A stretch of 64,000 bases of DNA from Stentor coeruleus (taxonomy: Eukaryota > Ciliophora > Heterotrichea > Heterotrichida > Stentoridae), in assembly GCA_001970955.1 (NCBI GenBank), contig MPUH01000059.1, positions 1 to 64,000 on the forward strand, written 5' to 3'. How positions within the stretch are numbered: position 1 is the stretch's first letter; the number at the start of each line of letters is the position of its first letter. Positions 20,399 to 30,191 of this stretch are shown here, one piece after another. Under the pieces are notes generated by a model, which worked only from the letters and a program-made list of their open reading frames with translations, was not told where the DNA came from and did no database searches. The position numbers and the translations under genes are program-made.

Positions 20399-21199
20399 AT
20401 GGATCCCAACTACTCATATTTCTTAAATTTCTCTCACACGAATCCTTTGTTTTTCCAAAATAACTACTATCCAAGCTACCAAACTTTACCTGCGTTTTTA
20501 AACTCTAATATCATTGAGGAAAAACCAGCAAAATTAGAAAAAAACAAATATCAAAGGACTTGGAATAAAGTACAAGTTGAAGAAGTATTTAATTTAGCAA
20601 TACAATATTGCCAAAAAAACAATAAAGTACTTGAAGAAATGACTTTGAATGATTTTGGGTTAATTGCTATTGGATTAAGTCAAACACCAGAGCAAGTGAT
20701 GTTAAAAGTTAAAGAGGTTATGGTTAATGGTACACTTAGACCTGGAAAATGGTCGCAAAGTGAAGATGAAATGCTGGGTAATCTTGTTAATCGCTTCGGA
20801 TGCAAGTGGGGTAAAATTGCTAGTTTTCTTAATGAGGAGGTGCACAATCGTTTGAATATTCGCAATTCAAAAACTTGTAAGGAGCGCTGGAATAATTATT
20901 TAAATCCAAACATTAACAGAGGTCCATGGACTGAAGGTGAAGACTCTACATTACTTGAAGGCTTTTTAAAACATGGAAATAAGTGGAGTATCATCGCCAA
21001 GCTCGTTCCAGGACGCATTGAAGGTCTAGTAAAAAATCGAATAAAGTCTTTAGTACATAAAATCAAACAAGAATCTGGCCAAAGTGAAAATGTCTTTGAT
21101 AAAATCAAAGGGCAAATAGAAACATACAAAATTTCACTCCAACAAAAATATACCGGTTCAAACAAGTCTTATAAAGAAAATTTCGGACAAGATATTTAA
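20399..21199 (+). CDS. R2R3 Myb-like DNA-binding protein
   Basis: 266 aa. The N-terminus (~1-40) is Asn/Tyr/Phe-rich. A degenerate helical segment at ~50-110 (RTWNKVQVEEVFNLAI) may be a worn first repeat. Repeat 2 (~115-170) has W...W...W spacing (KWSQSEDEML, KWGKIASFLN, CKERWNNYLNP). Repeat 3 (~174-222) reads RGPWTEGEDSTLLEGF, KWSIIAKLVPGR, VKNRIKSLV. The order and linker NPNINRGPW are typical of c-Myb/plant R2R3 proteins, which bind a YAACKG-like site as nuclear transcription factors. The target here is unknown. Confidence 0.9.
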   Translation: MDPNYSYFLNFSHTNPLFFQNNYYPSYQTLPAFLNSNIIEEKPAKLEKNKYQRTWNKVQVEEVFNLAIQYCQKNNKVLEEMTLNDFGLIAIGLSQTPEQVMLKVKEVMVNGTLRPGKWSQSEDEMLGNLVNRFGCKWGKIASFLNEEVHNRLNIRNSKTCKERWNNYLNPNINRGPWTEGEDSTLLEGFLKHGNKWSIIAKLVPGRIEGLVKNRIKSLVHKIKQESGQSENVFDKIKGQIETYKISLQQKYTGSNKSYKENFGQDI

Positions 21200-22281
21200 A
21201 TACCTTAATTTAGTATCCCTTTAAAATTTAGATAATCAAAATTTAAAAATGCCTTTATGGCTGAGGATAATCTATGTTAATCTTACCTAATAATTGTAAA
21301 TATCAATCATTTTTGATATAAAAATATCGAATTATGAAAATTTTACTTGTATTTAAAATAAAGTACTTGCCTTTTGTGTATATATCAAGTTTCTGTTGTT
21401 TATATAAACCTTAAGTAGTGTTAAAGTACTTCCATTATTATTAAATACTTTGCCTTTTGCTAGTTACGAAAAATCGTAAATTTTGTAAAAGGTTTTAAAA
21501 AGTATATATATGATTATGTATGTTATATGTAGTTATATAAACACTCAAAAGGATTTTTGAATTTGCTTTGACTTTATGGTTAGAAAAAAAATCTTATAAC
21601 ATAAAGCTGAANATATATATGATTATGTATGTTATATGTAGTTATATAAACACTCCAAAGGATTTTTGAATTTGCTTTGACTTTATGGTTAGAAAAAAAA
21701 TCTTATAACATAAAGCTGAAAATTTATAAGTCTCAGGATTATCTTTAGGAAAGAAAGTTTAATAAAAATTATAAGTTTTTTATAAGCTTATATGGTTTTA
21801 AAGAGGATTTATTTTTGGATTTGATAAATTAGTAAAGATTTTCCCTTTGAAGAAATTGTATAATGTTAAAATTTATTATAAAGAGTATATAAATGGTTAT
21901 GATAGAAAATATTACTAACTTGAAACAAATATAGTAATATTTTGTTCATAATTTCTGATTATATGAGTTGTATAAACATAAAATAAACAAATGAAGAGTT
22001 TTTAGATTTCTAGTTTATACTTTAAAAAACATCAAGAAATGGTTACATTTACTTAAAAAAAATCTTGTTATTGTTTCTTTATGTATTTCATAAATATTTT
22101 CCTTTATAAAAATTTAATCAGAAGTTTTCATAATAACTCAAACTAAAAACCTTTTAAAATTTAAATATAATATTTCATATAAGCTAAAAGCAAAACTAAA
22201 ATATCATTATCATAATTTCTAACTAAAATATTATAGTTAGAATAATAGCTTATTTTTGATTAAAAGAAAAGTTATAACTAT
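21200..22281. other. Convergent intergenic region with assembly overlap
   Basis: AT-rich, no gene seen. A duplicated 108-nt block flanks the N at 21612. Confidence 0.5.
21504..21720. repeat. Unmerged contig overlap around N at 21612
   Basis: Copies 21504-21611 and 21613-21720 match except for ACTCAAAAGG versus ACTCCAAAGG. Confidence 0.9.
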
Positions 22282-24546
22282 CTATTGGATAAAGGGTTGT
22301 ATAGCCTTATACAGGATTTTCATAAACTCATTTGAGAACTCTGGATTCTCACATTTTACGCAGACTACCAGTTCACCAACTTGTAAATTCGCATCAACTT
22401 CTAAAAGAAAAGCCTTTTTCTGTGTTGATTCCCTTGCATAAAAATAAAACTTAAAACCAATATCTTGTTCCCCAGAAGCCATGCACTGAATAAATTCACC
22501 AGCTAATCGATTTTCAAAATCTTCTGAACTTGAAAACCTTGTGAGTTTTCTTGTAATCATCCCTTCAGCTTCAAGTTTTTCCCATAATTCCTGAAATTCT
22601 TCACCTGCCATATTTGAATTAGGCATAAGTGAAAAATGAACTTCTTCAACAATATCCAAAGACAGGAGTTCAGTATTGGCCCCAACTGCAGTTGGGGCAA
22701 TTGCATTATCAGGTCCTGTAGCATTACTAATAAGTTCTTTACTAAGCCTTGAAAAAGCTTTAGATGGTTTTTGATATATAACTGAAAGGGTGTTAAATTC
22801 TTGCATAAGTAAATCAAGTATATTTTCATTTGTATCTTCATAAAATTGTTCTATAGAGTTTTTTGAAGAATTAATGATTTGTTCAGCAATACTAGGACTA
22901 CTTTCAAGGAGTTTATAATAAAAACTTGCCCTGTCTAACAAATCTGTAGACTCAGCGTGTTCAAAAATTGATTTGAAAAGGCACTCAAGGGAATAATGCA
23001 TTTCTGGTGCCCTTTTAAGAAACAGTTTTACACTTGCTGATATAAGCGCATAAGATACTGGTAAACTTTCATTAGGATTTAATCCTTGGATAAATGATTC
23101 TATTATATAAGGACTACTATCTAAATGTTCACCAAATTCTCCAAACATCCAAATCACAGCAGCTTTTCCTTCATCTCCAGTAACAAAATCTAAAGCTCCT
23201 TCTATGTCAGTTAGTATATCAGAACTTAGATTTCTATATTTTCTTACTAAATCTTTTAATGCTATAAGTACATCAGTGACAATTTCTTCACTATTTGCTG
23301 TTAGGTATTTTAATAGCATTTTTGTTAGATGTATTGATGAATCAGGGAATTTCATTGCTAGTTTTGTTATAGCTTGGATTGCTCTTTTACTGATTTCTCT
23401 ATGGAAGTCACTTATATATGCACCAAATTCACTGAGGATTTCAAACATGTTATTTTCACTTGCTATCATTTGAAGAATATCGATTTTTAGAACACGGATA
23501 TATACAGGCTCGTCATCTTTACAGAAAAAAGTTTTGAAATCATTTTCAAACTCCCCGCTTGCACATTTGGATACAAGAAGATGGATATGAGAAAGTACAC
23601 AGTAGGATATCTCATGAGCCCCACTAACTTCTCCTGCACCAAATAAAGTTATAAGTGGATCTTTAATTCTTGCATAAACCTGTTTAGAAATTGTAGGGTT
23701 ACTCCTTGTGTAAATCAAAAAAATCTTAATACAAGCCAAAACCACTGTGCTTGACGAGTTTTTCAATCTTTCTTCAAGAATATTCATAATACTATACATC
23801 TCATCATCATTTGAAGGTGTATACTTAGCAACTAATTCAAAAACTTTACTCTGACCGAATTCATTATATTGATCAATCCTATTAAGCAAGTAAATAACCA
23901 TTCTCCTATTAAAAGCGATTCCCCCTTCTTTTAATAAAATTTCATTAAGAGCAACTATTGCATTAACCGAAACACTAGCATCATTATCCCTAATAAGTTC
24001 ATAAAGTACATTAATCTGCGTTTCAGTAACCATTTTCGGTGAATGTTTATGTAATTTAATCAACCCAATAATAGCCGTCTTTCTTACATAAGGGTCAGGA
24101 TCTTTGATTCCATCTTGTATTGCTGTTTGAATATACTCTTCAGACCCTGCAAAACGTAAAGAACACAAATTCCTCAAAGCTAAACCTCTTATTTTACTAT
24201 CTGGTGAACTGATTATCCTACAGTCTTTACTCAAAGTATTTATCGCCATCAAAGCTATTTCCTGATTAGACTCCACACAATTTACTAAGTATAAATAGAT
24301 CATTTTCTTCTGAACTATATCATTTGTTGAGGATATACGAACCATATCAGTGAAGAGTTTTGAGACGTCAACACCTAGGGTCATGTAAGCAATGACTTTT
24401 TTAATTACCTCACGACGCTTTTTGTTGTCTTTTTCGTCCATTATGTTTTTCAGCAGCTGGCGCAATTCGTTCACTTCACCTTTTTTGTTGTCGATGAAGA
24501 ATTGAGGAGGCGGCGGAGGGGGACGAGATGACTCTAATCTGGCCAT
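22282..24546 (-). CDS. AP-4-type beta-adaptin (large subunit of adaptor complex)
   Basis: 754 aa. An adaptin trunk of HEAT/ARM repeats covers ~15-560 (KKVIAYMTLGVDVSKLFTDM, DIVQKKMIYLYLVN, KIRGLALRNLCSLRF, GGIAFNRRMVIYLLNRI). A hinge with FNTLSVIYQKPS follows, then a C-terminal appendage of ~110 aa (VEEVHFSLMP ... ELWEKLEAEG). A polyproline run (PPPPPP, residues 9-14) sits near the N-terminus. Length, lack of an extended hinge with a clathrin box, and the YQKP motif fit AP-4 beta (about 740 aa in animals and plants) better than AP-1/AP-2 beta (about 900 aa). AP-4 sorts cargo at the trans-Golgi network without clathrin. No intron seen. Confidence 0.88.
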   Translation of the reverse strand: MARLESSRPPPPPPQFFIDNKKGEVNELRQLLKNIMDEKDNKKRREVIKKVIAYMTLGVDVSKLFTDMVRISSTNDIVQKKMIYLYLVNCVESNQEIALMAINTLSKDCRIISSPDSKIRGLALRNLCSLRFAGSEEYIQTAIQDGIKDPDPYVRKTAIIGLIKLHKHSPKMVTETQINVLYELIRDNDASVSVNAIVALNEILLKEGGIAFNRRMVIYLLNRIDQYNEFGQSKVFELVAKYTPSNDDEMYSIMNILEERLKNSSSTVVLACIKIFLIYTRSNPTISKQVYARIKDPLITLFGAGEVSGAHEISYCVLSHIHLLVSKCASGEFENDFKTFFCKDDEPVYIRVLKIDILQMIASENNMFEILSEFGAYISDFHREISKRAIQAITKLAMKFPDSSIHLTKMLLKYLTANSEEIVTDVLIALKDLVRKYRNLSSDILTDIEGALDFVTGDEGKAAVIWMFGEFGEHLDSSPYIIESFIQGLNPNESLPVSYALISASVKLFLKRAPEMHYSLECLFKSIFEHAESTDLLDRASFYYKLLESSPSIAEQIINSSKNSIEQFYEDTNENILDLLMQEFNTLSVIYQKPSKAFSRLSKELISNATGPDNAIAPTAVGANTELLSLDIVEEVHFSLMPNSNMAGEEFQELWEKLEAEGMITRKLTRFSSSEDFENRLAGEFIQCMASGEQDIGFKFYFYARESTQKKAFLLEVDANLQVGELVVCVKCENPEFSNEFMKILYKAIQPFIQ

Positions 24547-25072
24547 TATTTTAATAGGCTATATGGAATATTTTAGAGATGAGAAGAAGTTATTGTAAGG
24601 GAAAATAGATTTTTAGTTTTGGTAGTTTGGGATGAGATATGGGGTTTTGGGTGATGTGGAAGAGTTTTAGATTCAAGATAAGGGTTGAAAGATGATTTAG
24701 AGAAATGGAGAGGGTTTTATGTGATGGGAGGTTATGTTTGGATGTAGATTATTTAGGTTTTTGATTGATGTGCAGGAAAATATTGGGGAGTGGATTAGGA
24801 AATGATAGAGAAGGTTTTTTGTGGGTTTTTTTTGGATTTGAATTTAGCTTTGTGGATTTTAAGAAAGGTGGATGATGGAGGATATGATAAGTTTAGGTTT
24901 AATTATACTATAAAAAGTTTAGATTTAGTTAGTATTATCTTATACCCAAGTTAATTAAAACCCAAATAATATTTAAATTTTTCTCACAAACATCACAATA
25001 AATTCTCATAACCTTTCATAAACTTAATTAAACAAACTTTATGCATTTAAATTCATTTATCCATCAACTTTA
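24547..25072. other. Intergenic, 5' flank of AP-4 beta
   Basis: G/T-rich on the + strand to ~24890, i.e. C/A-rich upstream of the minus-strand gene. Then a C/A-rich 3' flank of the next minus gene. No gene seen. Confidence 0.45.
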
Positions 25073-26179
25073 TTATTCCACATTAATCACAATAGGTAAA
25101 TTTTCTACTGAAGAACTACTAATATTTAAAACCGGAGCTTCAATTGACACTTTTCCTTTTTTCCTCCTTTTTCTCTTATTTTTCTCATCAGCAACAGGCT
25201 CTTCAGGTGCAGTTTTTTTTCTATCTTCTTCATCACCTTTTAGCATAAAACTTAAATCATTAATACAATTGTATACTTTTTCGATATATGGGAAAATCTT
25301 ATCTTGTTCTTCTTTTTCTTTAGCCAAAAGAGGATTTTTAGCTAAAATGAAGTCCAATTTGACCCTTTCAATCTCTTTTTCTATTTTATTAACTTTTTTT
25401 TGACATTCTGTTTTGATTTTTATCACTTGCTCAGAAGCTTTGAGGGTATTTTCTGTTAGTTTTTCTGTTTTTTCAATGTTTTGATGGATAAGATCAATGT
25501 GAGTGTCAAATATTTCTAAGACAAATATCCAAAGTTTGTTTATGACGATACTTTCATTTTCATTTCCCCCAGATTTCATTCGGCAAATCAGGTCACGGAA
25601 AATCTCATTACAAAATTTCAGATCCTCAATCAGTCCTTCACGTGTTTTTCTCTTTTCTTTAAGGGAGATTATGTTTTCAAGCCACGTTTTAGCTTTAAAT
25701 TCTTGATTTTCTTGAAGTATTTTCTCATTCTCTTCAAGTTCATCAGACAGTGCCAGATTTTTTAAATTGCATTTGGTTGAGCTAAATATTGTATTGATGT
25801 CTTCTAGTTTTTTTTTAAGGGAAACTTTCTCATTTTGTCTTATTTTCGGAAAATAATTAGTTATTCTATGTATCGCTGTAACTCTGTGTGGAGATATTGG
25901 ACCTGGGAGTAAGTCTTTAATAATTAAACCTTCTTTTTTCCCGACAGCTGAAAGCTTGATAAGCCTTCCTGTTTCATTAGGCTTCTGAACGAGGATATTT
26001 TTTGCTGAAACATAGGGTGAGCGTGAGTTTTCAGTATACCTTTCTGTGGTTTTCAGTACTTTTTTTAAAGAAGCAAATATTTTAGTTGACTCAGCTGTAG
26101 AAGCACTATATGGATTTTCTGTTGCAATATTCGTTGAAGATTTATTGATTTTAATCGATTTTGGATTCTGAGCTTTCAT
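25073..26179 (-). CDS. Hypothetical coiled-coil protein with basic C-terminus
   Basis: 368 aa from the ATG at 26177-26179; a GTG one codon upstream extends the frame but is not expected to start it. The N-terminal ~110 residues are basic and Ser/Thr-rich. Residues ~115-315 are predicted coiled coil with a Trp-containing helix (NKLWIFVLEIFDTHIDLI). A Lys/Arg-rich cluster (KNKRKRRKKGKV, ~338-349) could be a nuclear-localisation or microtubule-binding patch. Family unknown. It is one of three consecutive coiled-coil or helical genes on the minus strand. Confidence 0.72.
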   Translation of the reverse strand: MKAQNPKSIKINKSSTNIATENPYSASTAESTKIFASLKKVLKTTERYTENSRSPYVSAKNILVQKPNETGRLIKLSAVGKKEGLIIKDLLPGPISPHRVTAIHRITNYFPKIRQNEKVSLKKKLEDINTIFSSTKCNLKNLALSDELEENEKILQENQEFKAKTWLENIISLKEKRKTREGLIEDLKFCNEIFRDLICRMKSGGNENESIVINKLWIFVLEIFDTHIDLIHQNIEKTEKLTENTLKASEQVIKIKTECQKKVNKIEKEIERVKLDFILAKNPLLAKEKEEQDKIFPYIEKVYNCINDLSFMLKGDEEDRKKTAPEEPVADEKNKRKRRKKGKVSIEAPVLNISSSSVENLPIVINVE

Positions 26180-26414
26180 CACTATTATTATTAAATATAA
26201 ATTATCATCTAAAGCTTAATCGTAAAATTCCACCATTTTCTACTTAAAAATATTCGAACATCAAACCTTTAGCTAAGATAATTATAAATTCTATAATAAA
26301 AATTAAACCCAATCAACACTTTACCAAAAAAAGATAAGAACATTCTAGTTATTATTAGAAAAATTCCTAAATAAAATCAGCAATCACGTATTAAAATTCA
26401 TATCATAATGATAA

Positions 26415-28139
26415 CTAATTACTTGTAAGGTTTTTCTCTGGAGATTTCACAACTATTTTCTCAAGTTCTACCATTATTTCCTTTTCCTCAAGCATCTGTT
26501 GAGCCTTAAGAAGTTTTTCCCTTCTACTGTTTAATATATCTGTTTTAGAAGCTATATCTGTAAGGTAGTCTTCAATTTTTTTCCTTTCTTCCATTATTTC
26601 TTCATAAAATGCAAGTTTTTCTGACTGCAGTTCTTGTTTTTCCTTATGTAAATTTTCTCTTTCGTTTTCAAGTAATGATTTTTCTTCTAAAACCATTTTT
26701 TCTAGCAATTCGATTTCTAACTGTTTCTCATCTAACTCACTTTCTTTAATCATAATTTTTTTCATAAGTTCTTCTTTAAACTCATCTTCAATTCTCTGAT
26801 GTTCTTGTCTTTCTTCCTCTCTTCTTATTGTATCTAATCTTTCAAGTTCTTTTAATTCTAAAATTAATTTCTCATTTTCACGTCTTTCAGCCTCTTTCCT
26901 TTCATTTTCTCTACGTTCATATTCTCTTTTAGCATTCTCAATAAGTTCTTTTTCCCTTCTTTCTAAATCCAAAATCTCAAATTCAAGCTTTTCTTTTTCA
27001 AATTTCTCCATCTTAAGCCTTTCCCTAGTTTTCTCTTGCCTTATCATTTCTTCATTAATTTCCCTATCTTTAGCATCTTTTTCTTCTAATTGCCTTAACA
27101 TAGAATCCCTATCTTCAATTTCTAATTCCCTTTGAGATTTAGCAAAAGAAGGAAAAGGGTTTTTCATAACATTATTTTCTAAGTCATTTATATGGGTTTT
27201 TGATATAGAAGAAAATGAATTCTTTTTTGATTGTACACTAAAACCTTCATATTTTTGTATGGATATACTATTAAATCTTGAATCATTTAAGGCAAAACTT
27301 GGTGGGTCAACTGATAAATCTGTTTTTTCTATAGAACTATATGAACGTTTTGGTATACTTGTACGTGGTACTGAGTTAATAAGCTCAAAATTTAAGATAT
27401 TGTTAGCAATTCTTTCATTTTCGATTTTCGATTTTTCTTCTAGGATTTTTTTCATATCTTCTTTAATTGTTTTTTCTCTCCAAGAAATTAGAGCTTCATT
27501 TTCTTCGAGTTTTAAGGATCTTTGCTCGAGTTCCCAGTTTAGATTTTGGTTTTCAAGTTTTTCTCTGATTAGTTCGCATTGCTTTTCTTCGTAGTCTTCG
27601 ATGAGTTTTGATAGTTTTTTTTCATTTTCTTGGAGGGTTTCTTCTTGGATCTCAAGTTCTTTTTCAAGTCGGCATTTTAATTTGACTATTTCTTCTTTTT
27701 CAAGCTGGATTCTGTTTTGATCGCTTTCACACTGAGCGTTCCAAGCTGCGATTTGATTTTCAAAATCTCTTTCTCTTGAACTTAGAAGCTCTTCATACTT
27801 TATGAGGTTTAGAGTCGTTTTTTGTAAAAACTCTTCTTTTTGTGTGAATTCTTGGCTAAGTGTTTCTTTCATATCCTCTAATATATCCTCAAAAGCTAGT
27901 TCAAGTGTACTCAAAACACCTTCTAAACTCTCAGAAGAAAATCTCACTTCAACTTTAGGGCAAAACTTTTTTATAATTCTCATCAACTCTTCATTAAAAC
28001 TGAACGCATCATCAGCATAAAAGGGTTGGAATTGAGGACTATTTTTATCTTTTTCATAGCTTAATGAACTATGGCATCTATGACCATATCCTCCTTTAGA
28101 CTTTCCTTTAGTCTGCTGATTAAAATGTTTTTGCATCAT
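26415..28139 (-). CDS. Long charged coiled-coil protein
   Basis: 574 aa. After a ~45-residue basic head there are two coiled-coil blocks (~75-250 and ~340-560) separated by a Ser/Pro-rich linker with SVPRTSIPKR and SVDPPSFAL. The second block contains a dense Arg/Glu segment (KREYERRENERKEAERRENE) that may form a single alpha-helix as well as a coiled coil. Two ATGs are adjacent at 28134-28139. The 5' region is shared with the divergent gene at 28228 (88 bp). Probably a cytoskeletal or basal-body component, inferred only from composition. Confidence 0.78.
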   Translation of the reverse strand: MMQKHFNQQTKGKSKGGYGHRCHSSLSYEKDKNSPQFQPFYADDAFSFNEELMRIIKKFCPKVEVRFSSESLEGVLSTLELAFEDILEDMKETLSQEFTQKEEFLQKTTLNLIKYEELLSSRERDFENQIAAWNAQCESDQNRIQLEKEEIVKLKCRLEKELEIQEETLQENEKKLSKLIEDYEEKQCELIREKLENQNLNWELEQRSLKLEENEALISWREKTIKEDMKKILEEKSKIENERIANNILNFELINSVPRTSIPKRSYSSIEKTDLSVDPPSFALNDSRFNSISIQKYEGFSVQSKKNSFSSISKTHINDLENNVMKNPFPSFAKSQRELEIEDRDSMLRQLEEKDAKDREINEEMIRQEKTRERLKMEKFEKEKLEFEILDLERREKELIENAKREYERRENERKEAERRENEKLILELKELERLDTIRREEERQEHQRIEDEFKEELMKKIMIKESELDEKQLEIELLEKMVLEEKSLLENERENLHKEKQELQSEKLAFYEEIMEERKKIEDYLTDIASKTDILNSRREKLLKAQQMLEEKEIMVELEKIVVKSPEKNLTSN

Positions 28140-28227
28140 TAATTATAACTATATAAAAAAAGAATTTATTTAAAGTATTCCTTAAACTATATTGTTTTTA
28201 TTTCTATTCATATAAAGATTATAATAT

Positions 28228-29190
28228 ATGAGTAAATCAGAAAGCCTAGAAAAAATTCTAACGAAAATGAGGTTTTATAACAAAGAGTCTCAGGGATCAA
28301 AGAAAAATACAGTAAGACAACTACCACAAATCTTACAAAAAAATATTCCCAATGATGAGGATGATTTGATAAATGAAAAATATCTTAACTTACTTAAAAA
28401 ATTAGAAAAACTTTGTGATAGTTATGATATGCTACCTTCAATAGAATTTGAAGAGAGTGAAGCTGTTGAAAAAAGCAAAACTGTTGTTACAAAGCCTAAG
28501 AATAAATCTAGTAAAGAGATAAGACTTAATTATCTTATAAGTCAACTGAAACTTAGAATAAATAATTACCCTAAAAAACAAAGTGTGTATCCATCAACAA
28601 ATAGGTTTAAGATAACTTCAGGGACTGAAGAAAAAGTTGGCCCAGGAAGATATAAATCTGTGAATAAAAGCAAATTAGAGTCTTATGAATTCTCTAATAT
28701 CCCTAGATTGCATACACCTATCACTCATACAATACAAACTATCGAATCCCTCTACAAGCGACAAAACAATACTTCAGAAGGTAAAATAATCAAAAAAAAC
28801 AAAATCCTCGCTATCAACCCCCAACAGCTACGTGAAAATATCGCCTTAAAAATTAAATTCTACAAACTCAAACAACAAGACGCAAAACAAAAAAAACAAG
28901 CCATTTACCTTCAAACCAAGCAACAAAAAACCTTAAAACTCTCTGAAAAAATTCGTAAATTCGAATGGCGGATGACCAAAAAACAAGTTTTCGCCGTACA
29001 AGTCTCCTGGTCCTGCCTATTTTCCATAATCAGCATGGCCAAAATATTAGAATTCTCATATAAATATCGTCGAATCCGAAAAATAAAATGGGGCAAAATA
29101 CTAAGAAAATTCTGCATCGCCACAAAATTTTTATGCAAATTTCTCATAATTTTACGTACAGTCAGAAAGAAAATCGTCTATAAAGATTAA
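28228..29190 (+). CDS. Basic hypothetical protein (5' part, possibly continued downstream)
   Basis: 320 aa, strongly Lys-rich, beginning after TTATAATATATG. The C-terminal third is helical with aromatic and basic residues (WSCLFSIISMAKILEF, KIKWGKILRKFCIA). No family recognised. The frame stops at TAA (29188-29190). A second coding-like frame starts within ~40 nt and has the same style, so the real protein may continue to 29704. No GT...AG intron of 15-16 nt makes the join. A one-base sequence error, a longer intron or two separate genes are all possible. Confidence 0.6.
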   Translation: MSKSESLEKILTKMRFYNKESQGSKKNTVRQLPQILQKNIPNDEDDLINEKYLNLLKKLEKLCDSYDMLPSIEFEESEAVEKSKTVVTKPKNKSSKEIRLNYLISQLKLRINNYPKKQSVYPSTNRFKITSGTEEKVGPGRYKSVNKSKLESYEFSNIPRLHTPITHTIQTIESLYKRQNNTSEGKIIKKNKILAINPQQLRENIALKIKFYKLKQQDAKQKKQAIYLQTKQQKTLKLSEKIRKFEWRMTKKQVFAVQVSWSCLFSIISMAKILEFSYKYRRIRKIKWGKILRKFCIATKFLCKFLIILRTVRKKIVYKD

Positions 29191-29205
29191 TTTTTTTTCA
29201 TGTGC

Positions 29206-29704
29206 CAGTAACAGATTTTATAAGTCAAGATATAATGAAAAAGAAAAAAATAAGATTATTTTAATACAAAGGAATATAAGGGAAATTAATAATGTGAATA
29301 AAGCGAGGAGAATTGTGTTGGGGGTTATTTGGGAGAAGACTGCTGAGAATATTATGAAGATGAAAATACAGGATAAGGTATATAAAGGTATGAATTTTGA
29401 TAAAATGTATACTATTTCTAATGAGATTAAAGAAAAGTTTATTAGGAAATATATTATAGATACTCTTGTGGGGTATTATAAGGAGTGGGGGAGGTATTTG
29501 AAGAGTTTGAAGATTGGGGATAAAAATGAGAGAGATGGTCAGAGGATTGGAATGAAAAAACCTTACTTGGTTATGATGAACCAGAAAGCTAAAATGAGTT
29601 CGTATGTTGAATTAGGTTTTTTTTATAAGGCTAAGCTTGAGAAAAAACAAAGAGATGTTAAGTATAATAAGTGTATACTTTTTGGTTATAAGCTCATTCT
29701 TTGA
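29206..29704 (+). CDS. Probable downstream continuation of the 28228 gene
   Basis: An open stretch without its own ATG, running in one frame to a TGA at 29702-29704. It has coding-like content such as RRIVLGVIWEKTAENIMKMK and KPYLVMMNQKAKMSSYVELG, the same basic, helical style as the preceding frame. It is offset by one base from it. If real, the TGA stop supports a standard code. It could be a separate gene whose first exon I cannot find. Confidence 0.4.
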
Positions 29705-30191
29705 TTGTTTGAAAAGTTAAACTAAGAATATTAGTTTCAATATTTACAATTTAAATATATATGAAAATTTGTGATATATTTATAAGTGTTTAATATTAGC
29801 ATCATGATTTAATATCACAAACAAAAACTATGTATTTTTGAATTATTATCAGAATTTTCACCAGAATTTCAATAATTTTTATAGCCTTTGCCCAAAATTA
29901 TCCTAAAAATAAACTATAATTTTTTTAAGGTCTGTATAATATTATTACCCCAAACAATATATCTAGAACATACACAAAATCATTCACTCGAATTTTATCA
30001 AACCTCTAAAACAATATCACCTATTACTACATAAAAACTCTATAATTTTCTAATAATTCACTACATAATGATTCCTAAAAAAAAAAACCTACTTTCATCA
30101 CACCTTTTCCACGTAAACTTTATTCTCAAAATCCTATATCACATAAAAAACCTATTAAAAAAAAAAATTCATCATATCAAAAATAATATAA
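29705..30191. promoter_or_regulatory. Intergenic, 5' flank of the CNB gene
   Basis: AT-rich, then C/A-rich, ending AAAATAATATAAATG at the next start codon. No gene seen. Confidence 0.4.
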
